This document shows, one piece after another, positions 1 through 6,755 of a stretch of 64,000 nt of DNA. Origin of the DNA: a bacterium (GTDB lineage: Bacteria > Zixibacteria > MSB-5A5 > GN15 > FEB-12); assembly GCA_016708025.1 (NCBI GenBank), contig JADJGQ010000002.1, positions 1,100,282 through 1,164,281 on the forward strand, in the 5' to 3' direction. A model generated the notes under the pieces. It was not told the DNA's origin, did no database searches, and saw nothing but the letters and a program-made list of their open reading frames with translations. The translations under genes were made by a program, and so were the position numbers. Within the stretch, counting starts at the first letter, position 1; each line of letters begins with the position of its first letter.

Positions 1-1
1 T

Positions 2-595
2 AAGTCGATTCGCGGCGGCGACCCCGACGGTTCACTCTACTGGCTTGCCCGGATGCTCGACTCCGGCGAGGACCCGCTTTATATCGTGCGGCGCATGATC
101 CGCTTTGCCTCCGAGGATATCGGGCTGGCCGATCCATACGCGCTCACTCTTTGCGTGAATGCCCGCGACACCTACCATTTCCTCGGGACTCCCGAGGGAG
201 AACTGGCGATCGCCCAGGCGGTGGTTTACATGGCTTGCGCCCCAAAGTCTAACGCCATCTATATAGCGTATGAACAGGCGCGCAAAGATGCCGCCGAGCA
301 TGGCTCACTCCCAGTCCCGCTCTGGATCCGGAACGCTCCGACCAAACTGATGAAAGCCCTCGACTACGGTAAGGGGTACGCCTACGCGCACGATTTTGAG
401 GATGCCGTCACCGACCAGGAGTATTTCCCGGAAAAACTGGCCGGGACCAGCTACTACCACCCGACCAACCGGGGGAGAGAGGCAAAGCTGAAAGAATATA
501 TCGACTGGTACAACGCCAAACGGAAAGAGCTCCGACAGAAGAATCCCGCCGCTCCCGACTCAAAGCCTGATTCCGGCAAGAAGAAATCGAACTAA
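2..595 (+). CDS. rarA: Replication-associated recombination protein A (RarA/MgsA), 5'-truncated
   Basis: The reading frame is open from the window edge, so only the C-terminal 197 residues are present. The first residues (KSIRGGDPDGSLYWLARML) and the following RRMIRFASEDIGLADP stretch are hallmarks of the RarA/MgsA/WRNIP1 clamp-loader-like AAA+ ATPases. In this family they form the helical tetramerisation region after the ATPase module. The Walker motifs lie upstream of the window. RarA acts in the cytoplasm at stalled replication forks, together with SSB. The C-terminal 30 residues are Lys/Pro rich and low complexity. The stop is 32 bp before the next gene, so co-transcription is possible. 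Family assignment is firm. Confidence 0.93.
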   Translation, partial: KSIRGGDPDGSLYWLARMLDSGEDPLYIVRRMIRFASEDIGLADPYALTLCVNARDTYHFLGTPEGELAIAQAVVYMACAPKSNAIYIAYEQARKDAAEHGSLPVPLWIRNAPTKLMKALDYGKGYAYAHDFEDAVTDQEYFPEKLAGTSYYHPTNRGREAKLKEYIDWYNAKRKELRQKNPAAPDSKPDSGKKKSN

Positions 596-627
596 TGCCC
601 AACCTCGGCGTTTAACCCTCAGATACC

Positions 628-1890
628 ATGACCAGATATATCACGATCATACTCCTTGCCCTGCTTCTGCCAATCGGCAGCTTTGCCAATTCATTGCTGA
701 TCCCAATGGATGATTCCCAGTCCGACCACCTTAAAGCCTACGGAGTCGTCTTCAAAGTGCTCAGCAAAGGGGAGAAGGCGGAATGGCTGCTCAACTATCG
801 GGCCGGGTCATTCCTGTTGGACTATTCGCAGGCCACGCTCGACCTCTGCCTGATGGCCGGTGTTAGCTACGAACAGGTCACCTCCGGGCAGGTAGCCGAT
901 ATTTACCGCCAGATCGAAGTTGAAAATATGGAACGGGTCGAACTGGAGAAGGCCCCCCGCATCGCCGTCTACTCGCCGCCATCGCTCCAACCCTGGGATG
1001 ATGCCGTCACGCTGGCCCTCAGCTATGCCGAGGTTCCGTACGATGTCGTCTGGGACGAAGAAGTTCTGAGCGGCGTCCTCGATGAATACGACTGGCTCCA
1101 TTGCCATCACGAGGATTTCACCGGCCAGTACGGCAAGTTTTACTCCGCCTTTCGGACCGAGCCCTGGTATCAGGCCGATGTCCGGACCAACGAAGATATG
1201 GCCAAGAAACTCGGCTACAACAAAGTCTCGATCCTTAAGCTCGATGTTGCCAAGACCATTTACGACTATGTCCGCCGCGGTGGCTTTTTGTTCTCCATGT
1301 GCTCCGCGCCGGAGACCTTTGATATCGCCCTCGCCGCCGAGGGAGTAGATATCGTCCCGCGCGAGTTCGATGGCGACCCGGTTGATCCCGATGCTCAGTC
1401 CCGGCTCGATTTTACCAAGACATTCTGTTTCGAGAATTTCCAGATAACCACCGACCCGTTCCTCTATCGCCGGTCGAATATCGATACCTACCCGGACCGC
1501 CTGATCCGGTTCGGTCAGCCAGCCGAGGACTACTTCTTCCTTTTCGAGTTCTCCGCCAAGCTTGACCCTATCCCCACCATGCTGGTGCAGGACCATGTCG
1601 CCACGGTCAATGGCTTCATGGGGCAGGTGACCGGATTCCGGAAATCACTGCTCAAGAAATCAGTAGTCGTACTGGCACAGCCCGAAGGATTCGATGAGGT
1701 CCGTTATCTGCACACCAATCTTGGACGCGGGACAGTCACCTATTACGCCGGCCATGACCCCGAAGATTACCAGCATATGGTGAACGACCCGCCGACCGAT
1801 CTTAAACTCTACAAGAATTCTCCCGGTTACCGCTTGATACTCAACAATATCCTCTTCCCGGCGGCGAAGCGAAAAGAGCGGAAAACCTGA
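628..1890 (+). CDS. Conserved exported protein often mislabelled 'asparagine synthetase B'
   Basis: 420 residues with an N-terminal signal peptide (about 20 residues, ending near SFANS). The LLIPMDDSQSDHLKAYGV start, the DWLHCHHEDFTGQYGKFY block, GGFLFSMCSA and the C-terminal GHDPEDYQH block match a family common in Bacteroidota and other FCB genomes. Databases frequently call it 'asparagine synthetase B', although I see neither an N-terminal nucleophile Cys nor an ATP-pyrophosphatase motif. The GGFLFSMCSA segment resembles the nucleophile elbow of glutamine-amidotransferase-like folds (compare DUF4159), but that is inference. It is probably periplasmic or secreted. Function unknown. It is followed by a promoter for the next gene. 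Confidence 0.75.
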   Translation: MTRYITIILLALLLPIGSFANSLLIPMDDSQSDHLKAYGVVFKVLSKGEKAEWLLNYRAGSFLLDYSQATLDLCLMAGVSYEQVTSGQVADIYRQIEVENMERVELEKAPRIAVYSPPSLQPWDDAVTLALSYAEVPYDVVWDEEVLSGVLDEYDWLHCHHEDFTGQYGKFYSAFRTEPWYQADVRTNEDMAKKLGYNKVSILKLDVAKTIYDYVRRGGFLFSMCSAPETFDIALAAEGVDIVPREFDGDPVDPDAQSRLDFTKTFCFENFQITTDPFLYRRSNIDTYPDRLIRFGQPAEDYFFLFEFSAKLDPIPTMLVQDHVATVNGFMGQVTGFRKSLLKKSVVVLAQPEGFDEVRYLHTNLGRGTVTYYAGHDPEDYQHMVNDPPTDLKLYKNSPGYRLILNNILFPAAKRKERKT

Positions 1891-1913
1891 GTCCCCGTGC
1901 AGCTATCTTAACG

Positions 1914-1942
1914 TTGCATCTATCCATCACAGCATTTATACT
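1914..1942 (+). promoter_or_regulatory. Sigma70-type promoter for ppa
   Basis: TTGCAT at 1914-1919 and TATACT at 1937-1942 are separated by exactly 17 bp. The predicted transcription start lies about 15-20 bp before the ppa ribosome-binding site. Found by eye and not tested. Confidence 0.55.
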
Positions 1943-1965
1943 GCCCCCGAATATCAGGAGGAAAA

Positions 1966-2523
1966 ATGGTTCATCCGTGGCATGACGTTGACCCCGGCCA
2001 AAATATCATCGATCACTTTTTTGGCATTATCGAGATCCCCAAGGGATCCAAAAACAAATACGAACTGGACAAAAAGACCGGTCTGTTGATGGCCGACCGC
2101 GTCCTCTACAGCTCGGTCCATTACCCGGCCAATTACGGCTTTGTCCCGCGGACCTACTGCGATGACAACGACCCCTTGGATATCCTGGTCCTTTCCCAGG
2201 AAGAACTGCATCCGCTCTGCATGGTCCAGTGCAAGGCGATCGGCATGATGTCCATGCGCGATGAAAAGGGGCAGGATGACAAGATCATCGCGGTTCACTA
2301 CAACGACCCGGCCTACAACAGCTACGATGATATTTCCGCGTTGCCGCGCCATATCGTCAAAGAGCTGAAGCGCTTTTTCCAGGATTACAAAACCCTCGAA
2401 CAGAAGGAAGTGATCGTGGATACCCTGCGTGGACGGATCGACGCCAACAACGCGATCAAAGACGCGATGAAGTTGTACGATGAGAACAAAGATAAGCTGA
2501 TGGCGAAATACAAAAATGGCTGA
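1966..2523 (+). CDS. ppa: Inorganic pyrophosphatase (family I)
   Basis: 185 residues, the usual size for a bacterial soluble family I pyrophosphatase, which hydrolyses PPi to phosphate in the cytoplasm and pulls biosynthetic reactions forward. The family signature D-x-D-P-x-D is present as DNDPLD at residues 67-72. The preceding VHYPANYGFVPRTY stretch and the SYDDISALP metal-site region are also clear. A strong ribosome-binding site (AGGAGG at about 1957-1962) supports the ATG start. The last 8 bases overlap the following acetyltransferase gene, so the two are translationally coupled. Confidence 0.95.
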   Translation: MVHPWHDVDPGQNIIDHFFGIIEIPKGSKNKYELDKKTGLLMADRVLYSSVHYPANYGFVPRTYCDDNDPLDILVLSQEELHPLCMVQCKAIGMMSMRDEKGQDDKIIAVHYNDPAYNSYDDISALPRHIVKELKRFFQDYKTLEQKEVIVDTLRGRIDANNAIKDAMKLYDENKDKLMAKYKNG

Positions 2524-3073
2524 GAAAAAACCGGCTCCCCTGACGCAACCCTCGTTTATCGGCGAAAAAGTCTATCTCCGCCCGATGACCGCCGAGGATG
2601 TTGCCAATACGCATCACTGGTTTGTGCTGACCGAACCGCAGAGCCAGACCTGTCATCCGCTGACCATTACCTCTGCCGCCGAGGCATCCGAGGCCTTCAA
2701 AAAGCAGGAGCGAAATGCGGAGATGGCCTCTTTAATGATCGTCCGGATCGCCGACAATATGCCGGTTGGGCGGGTCCGCTATTTCAATTGGAATAACCTC
2801 AACCGCTCAGTCGAGTTGGGGATCCTGATCGACCCGGATGAACGGGAGAAGGGGTACGCCAAAGAGGGGATCCGGATCGTCATGCGCTATTTGTTCAAGC
2901 ATCGGAATCTGAACAAAGTCCACGCGCAGACCTCGGTCCCGAATATCGGCGCGATCAAACTGCTGGAATCGCTCGGTTTCAAGCGTGATGGTGTCCTTCG
3001 CCGCCATTACTTCCTCAACGGCGAATTCCAGGACGGGCTGATCTACAGTAAGCTGGCGTTTGAGATGGAGTAG
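2516..3073 (+). CDS. GNAT-family N-acetyltransferase (RimJ/RimL-like)
   Basis: 185 residues of the GNAT fold. The acetyl-CoA loop region is visible around residues 95-125 (VELGILIDPDEREKGYAKEG), followed by the classic NIGAIKLLESLGFKRDGVLRRHY segment near residues 143-165, typical of RimJ/RimL and SpeG-like enzymes. The substrate cannot be read from sequence: a ribosomal protein N-terminus or a polyamine are both possible. The start overlaps the end of ppa by 8 bp, suggesting coupling. The 3' end is 4 bp before a copy of the 75 bp repeat that opens the AT-rich island. Confidence 0.85.
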   Translation: MAEKKPAPLTQPSFIGEKVYLRPMTAEDVANTHHWFVLTEPQSQTCHPLTITSAAEASEAFKKQERNAEMASLMIVRIADNMPVGRVRYFNWNNLNRSVELGILIDPDEREKGYAKEGIRIVMRYLFKHRNLNKVHAQTSVPNIGAIKLLESLGFKRDGVLRRHYFLNGEFQDGLIYSKLAFEME

Positions 3074-3077
3074 TCTT

Positions 3078-3152
3078 CGTAGGTCGGGTTAAACGCGCCA
3101 CATATATAGCCTTCCGAAGTTCTCAATCACCTTCCCGCGCTTCAAGACCGCA
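3078..3152 (+). repeat. Dispersed palindromic repeat, family 1, copy A (degenerate)
   Basis: 75 bp beginning CGTAGGTCGGGTTAAACGCG and ending with a decayed tail (TTCCCGCGCTTCAAGACCGCA). It has exactly the length of copies C and D near 6.5 kb. It lies between the acetyltransferase and TIR genes. Confidence 0.6.
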
Positions 3153-3272
3153 TCATGCCGCGCAGGTGGGAATCCAGCGCAATTTAGTCCTTGCTCTCCG
3201 CTCCAAACAATTATTCATTTCGAATCGGGAACATTCACTCAAGTCCGTATCAATGGTGGAGGACGTCGCACT

Positions 3273-4250
3273 GTGAGCAAACCAACAATTTTCCTTAGTC
3301 ACTCTTCCATAGACAAAGAACCACTTCAAAGGCTGAAGCAGTTATTTATCGAGAAGACAGGACACACCATTGATGTATTTGTGTCTGTAGGTTCTAATTG
3401 GATATACTTTGAAGCAGGACATGCGTATGCACGAGGACTTCGCGTCGTCCCGGTTGGTTTTCTTGGAGTTGACCTCTATTCTATTTCGCCACCTCTTGGT
3501 CTTCTACAAGGATTCAACATTGCATCGGCGGGTGGATTGAACAATCTCATCACCACTTCGAATGACTTGTTTGACTACAGGCACGAACTTTCATTCACAG
3601 AGTATGAATATGGCGAGCTATGCGGATTATCGCCCCAGTCAACTTCATCAATACTGGGTCGTTACGGAACACTTGTTGACGACATTCGCATCGATATGAG
3701 GTCGCGAGTTGACTTTGAATTCACTATAGAAGAAGCTCTGGTTCGACTTCGCGACAAATTCTCGGGTGATGGCATCAGTTGTGGGTACTCCAAGTCTGAA
3801 GTAACCTGCTTTGGCGTCAAATTCTATTGGGACCAAAGGTACAATGGCGAGATCCTGAATATTCATGCTGCTCCGCGAATTGCTGACACTGCATTTACAA
3901 CGGTTGAGATCGCAGTGGCGACCTTGCGATCAGGTGGATTCAAGAATCTGAAGGTAGACATCCGTTTCAAGAAGCCGGTCACTCTTGTAGACGGTAGCCA
4001 TAAGCTCTCAGGCGCGCTATTCGGTAGCGGAGTTGAGATTATTGGCACAAATGTATTCAAGATCGGAGAACTTGTGTTTCGTGTCACAACGGACTACGGA
4101 GATTTTGACGAAAATCTCTTTTCGAATGAGCCCATTCTAAGTTTTTATTCTTTATCAGATGAATTGCCAAAGAGTCAGATCGGCGACCTAGTTGGCGAGC
4201 TCTTCGAGAGGGGAGTGCTTGAAATTGGAAGCTCTCGTAGGTCGGGTTAA
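3273..4250 (+). CDS. TIR-domain protein with an internal deletion in the TIR domain
   Basis: 325 residues from a GTG start. Residues 4-60 read as a TIR domain: PTIFLSHSSIDKEPLQRLKQ (strand A and helix A), then TIDVFVS, then SNWIYFEAGHAYARGLRVVPVGF. In the family members I know, some 35-40 residues (BB loop, helix B, strand C) separate the DVFVS strand from the SNWxYFEAG segment. Here they are joined directly (about bases 3384-3395). The presumed NADase glutamate is retained (E47 of YFEAG). The C-terminal 200 residues are an unrecognised alpha/beta domain. TIR proteins of this type act in anti-phage or inter-bacterial NAD depletion, but the missing core may make this one inactive. The region is AT-richer than its surroundings. 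The stop codon lies inside a repeat copy. Confidence 0.75.
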   Translation: MSKPTIFLSHSSIDKEPLQRLKQLFIEKTGHTIDVFVSVGSNWIYFEAGHAYARGLRVVPVGFLGVDLYSISPPLGLLQGFNIASAGGLNNLITTSNDLFDYRHELSFTEYEYGELCGLSPQSTSSILGRYGTLVDDIRIDMRSRVDFEFTIEEALVRLRDKFSGDGISCGYSKSEVTCFGVKFYWDQRYNGEILNIHAAPRIADTAFTTVEIAVATLRSGGFKNLKVDIRFKKPVTLVDGSHKLSGALFGSGVEIIGTNVFKIGELVFRVTTDYGDFDENLFSNEPILSFYSLSDELPKSQIGDLVGELFERGVLEIGSSRRSG

Positions 4251-4324
4251 GAGCGCCTTCTATCGCCTTACCCCACAACTTATGATGGGAACCTCAATCT
4301 CTGTCCCAAGCGTGAAACCCGACA
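4236..4324 (+). repeat. Dispersed palindromic repeat, family 1, copy B
   Basis: 89 bp beginning CGTAGGTCGGGTTAAGAGCG and ending GTCCCAAGCGTGAAACCCGA plus CA. The two ends are imperfect inverted repeats (TCGGGTT and AACCCGA). It supplies the last codons and the stop of the TIR gene, so the present C-terminus of that protein is repeat-derived. Confidence 0.8.
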
Positions 4325-4366
4325 CTCTCATTTCGCAAGTCCAGAGGCGTTGACCTTTCTCCGGAT

Positions 4367-4523
4367 TAGTGGACACGGAGAGAAGACGGGTCATGTTCCT
4401 GCCCGAAGTATTGCTATGTAGGCTTCGAGGCGACGGCGGTATGACCCTAAGTTCAAGGTGGTGGCAGTTCAGCTGGATCTGGAGGAGAGTCGTGGTATAG
4501 CCTATAGCCGGACTGGCCCGTGA
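4367..4523 (+). mobile_element. IS3-type transposase OrfA relic
   Basis: TAGTGGACACGGAG at 4367 resembles the terminal end of many IS3-family elements. Some 40 bp later, codons 4422-4523 encode a 33-residue fragment, ASRRRRYDPKFKVVAVQLDL followed by EESRG. This is the N-terminal helix-turn-helix start of IS3/IS911-type OrfA proteins. The codon after the original ATG (4416) is now TAG and the frame ends at TGA, so it is dead. No OrfB remains. The match is from memory of the family and needs a search. Confidence 0.5.
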
Positions 4524-4660
4524 TTTTGTGATTAGCGAGTATGTGCTGCATGTGTGGTGTGCGAATTTGAGACGGAAACGGCATTAATCGATTTATTAGG
4601 TTTGTAATAGAAATGCTTGCCCGATCGTGCAAATACTTTCCATGATTATTGAAAATGTAG

Positions 4661-4689
4661 TTGACTGTACTCATAAGCAACCATAGACT
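4661..4689 (+). promoter_or_regulatory. Possible sigma70 promoter for the lipoprotein gene
   Basis: TTGACT (4661-4666), 17 bp, TAGACT (4684-4689), placed about 35 bp before a strong ribosome-binding site. The -10 box is a moderate match. Confidence 0.4.
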
Positions 4690-4727
4690 GTGTACTCAAT
4701 TGGTGAGAGTCAAGAAAAGGAGGAGTC

Positions 4728-5093
4728 TTGAGATCAACTCAGTTGCACTTTTTTGTCCCTCTGGTATTACTAGTCATTCTTTGCGGTTGTGCTGGGCCTT
4801 CGGATTCAACTATCAAGGAAGCCGTCTCCAGGTCCCTAAAGTCTGGCGTACCTGGGTCATTGTCAAAGTCATTGATCAAAGGTTCAAATGCAACAATCAT
4901 AGAAATTCAGATTAAAGGAAAGGGTAAGTCCAGAGGGAGTGGAGATAATAGATATTATCCAGTTAAAGTGTATGTCAAGGGTACTTGTGACGTCATGTTC
5001 CGTGGGAGGATTCCATTTGAAGGAGAAGTAGAATTTCTTCTGAAGGAAGATAGCTATGGAGAGTGGCATGCCGAAACAAGTGGCATGTTCTAA
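4728..5093 (+). CDS. Small lipoprotein of unknown function
   Basis: 121 residues from a TTG start that is fixed by a strong AAAGGAGG ribosome-binding site at about 4716-4723. The N-terminus is a lipoprotein signal with lipobox LCGC, giving acylated Cys21. The mature part is short and basic and ends in beta-prone segments (YYPVKVYVKG, GEVEFLLKEDSYGEWHAE). I recognise no family. The fold could resemble small cystatin-like periplasmic domains, but that is a guess. It lies in the AT-rich island and is 23 bp upstream of the WG-repeat lipoprotein, so the two are probably one unit. Confidence 0.6.
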   Translation: MRSTQLHFFVPLVLLVILCGCAGPSDSTIKEAVSRSLKSGVPGSLSKSLIKGSNATIIEIQIKGKGKSRGSGDNRYYPVKVYVKGTCDVMFRGRIPFEGEVEFLLKEDSYGEWHAETSGMF

Positions 5094-5116
5094 AGTCGAT
5101 TTTTCGGGAGACAACG

Positions 5117-6437
5117 ATGAAATCCACAATTATCAGTATTCAAATATTGGTTTCCCTTTTCATTTTTGGATGTGACAACACCGAACGAGGGGCCGATCGC
5201 AGTTCTGACCTGCTTCCTGTCGGAGTGACGGACTCTAATGGGGTGACGCTGTGGGGTTATATAGATGGTAACGGCAATGAAGTGTTCCCCCCTCAGTTTT
5301 ATAGTGTTACTTCCTTTACCAATGGCATTGCAATGGTACGGGACCGGAAACGAGGGAATATTGTCATAAATTATCAGGGAAAGGAGCTCATACCAAGTCT
5401 AAGCGAATTCGCGAACAACTATAGAGCAGCCCAGTTGGCGCTCCCGTTACTGAAGACGGCAAAATACTCGTAAGGGTCGACGACAGATATGGGCTAATAG
5501 ACACAACTGGAGCATTCCTGATTGACGCAACGCTTGAATGGCTGGATCAATTTGAGAACGGCTTTGCCATTGCTGACCCCGGAGGTGGATTGGGCAAAGG
5601 AGTAATAGATACGATTGGCAGGTGGGTAGTCAAGCCAGGAGAGTTCGCAAAGATTGACGACCAATCACGTAGTTACTTTACTGTCTGTGTTGGCGATTGC
5701 GTTGCGACCACTAAGACGCATGGAGTCATCAAATTGAGGGACACTACTTGGGAGCAAGTTTTCCCCTGCAAGTTTGAACAAACTGGCGTAACAAACGGTT
5801 ACGCTTGGGCAGCCACTTATAGGAAAGAGGGCTACAAAATGCACTTTGACTCGCTCTTTGTCGTGGATCCAGACGGTGGCCTGCATTCATTTGACTGTGA
5901 AAAGTCGGGATTGATTACATACAAGGAATTAGCGAGGGCAAGATACTCTATGTCGGAACAAGCGGCCGAGTTGGATACGCGAATTTTGCCGGGTTAATCA
6001 CGGATCCCATTTTTAATGCGGGCGGATTGTTTCGTGAGGGCTTAGCCCCGGCTGCGAACACAACGAATCTCTTTGGTTATATTGATACATCAGGGAATTG
6101 GGTAATTACGCCGCAGTATTATAACGCTGGCCCTTTTATAGGGGGAAGAGCGTTTGTTATGGCCGACAATGGGACGGCACTAGTGATTGACAGACGAAAC
6201 GACACTGTTCTCGCCTACCCTCTCGCGGACAACACGGATGGACGCCTGTTTGAACTTGGCTATGAAGATTCACCAATCCCTGTGCGAGAATACAGAGAAT
6301 CTGGAAGCGAAAGTGAGCCGACTGATCGTTACAGAAGTTACTTTCCAGTACCGAAACGTACTACAAGAAAATCAAATTTCCTGTTCACCTGGGCAGACTC
6401 CACCGGTAAGATCATTTGGAAGGCTGATGAATTCTGA
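5117..6437 (+). pseudogene. WG-repeat lipoprotein, broken by two frameshifts
   Basis: Three consecutive reading frames together encode one WG (KWG) repeat protein of about 440 residues. Frame one starts at ATG 5117 with a lipobox (LFIFGC) and WG units such as LWGYIDGNGNEVFPPQF. Near 5430-5440 the reading continues one frame over (EDGKILVRVDDRYGLID, then GVIDTIGRWVVKP). Near 5925-5935 it shifts again (EGKILYVGTSGRVGYANF, then LFGYIDTSGNWVITPQYY) and ends at 6437. Both shifts fit loss of a single base. WG repeats form exported beta-propeller-like proteins of mostly unknown role. Either a real pseudogene or two sequencing errors; decay is plausible in this island. Confidence 0.75.
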
Positions 6438-6467
6438 TTTTGAGCCGAGATGACGAGGAGTAGTCCC

Positions 6468-6542
6468 TGTAGGTCGGGTTGAACGCGGATTCACAATCGC
6501 GATAGATCATTACAACCGCCGTCCCGAGCGTGAAACCCGACA
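6468..6542 (+). repeat. Dispersed palindromic repeat, family 1, copy C
   Basis: 75 bp beginning TGTAGGTCGGGTTGAACGCG and ending GTCCCGAGCGTGAAACCCGA plus CA. The ends form an imperfect inverted repeat. It is followed after 25 bp by copy D in the opposite orientation. Confidence 0.85.
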
Positions 6543-6567
6543 TCCTTCTTTTGTACGATTCAAAGAG

Positions 6568-6642
6568 TGTCGGGTTTCGGGCTGCATCCTGCATTGTGAA
6601 TATAGATAATCCTTTACAATCCGCCCTCAACACCGACCTACA
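6568..6642 (-). repeat. Dispersed palindromic repeat, family 1, copy D (inverted)
   Basis: 75 bp whose reverse complement aligns with copy C along its whole length. It begins TGTCGGGTTTCGGG and ends ACCGACCTACA on the plus strand. C and D together form a large inverted repeat marking the right end of the AT-rich island. The bases just after it (6643-6682) contain a GAGCGGAGTCGAAG motif of another common short repeat. Confidence 0.8.
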
Positions 6643-6701
6643 ACTTTCCGAACCTCTCGGGCTGAGCGGAGTCGAAGCCCAATTCCATATACCTTCCACA
6701 C

Positions 6702-6735
6702 AAAAAAAACGGCGGCATCCTCTGACACCGCCGCT
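6702..6735 (-). terminator. Rho-independent terminator of valS
   Basis: On the minus strand CGGCGGTGTC pairs with GATGCCGCCG and is followed by eight T (A-tract at 6702-6709 on the plus strand). It is positioned 20 bp after the valS stop. Confidence 0.8.
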
Positions 6736-6755
6736 TATCTATCCTCTCAGAAAAA

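Noticed and set aside
808..1596. Long open frame on the minus strand opposite the exported protein gene
   Set aside because: It mirrors the codon pattern of the plus-strand gene, has no ribosome-binding site and resembles no protein.
628..1890. Annotation as asparagine synthetase B
   Set aside because: No N-terminal Cys nucleophile, no PP-loop motif, and the protein is exported; the common database name looks wrong.
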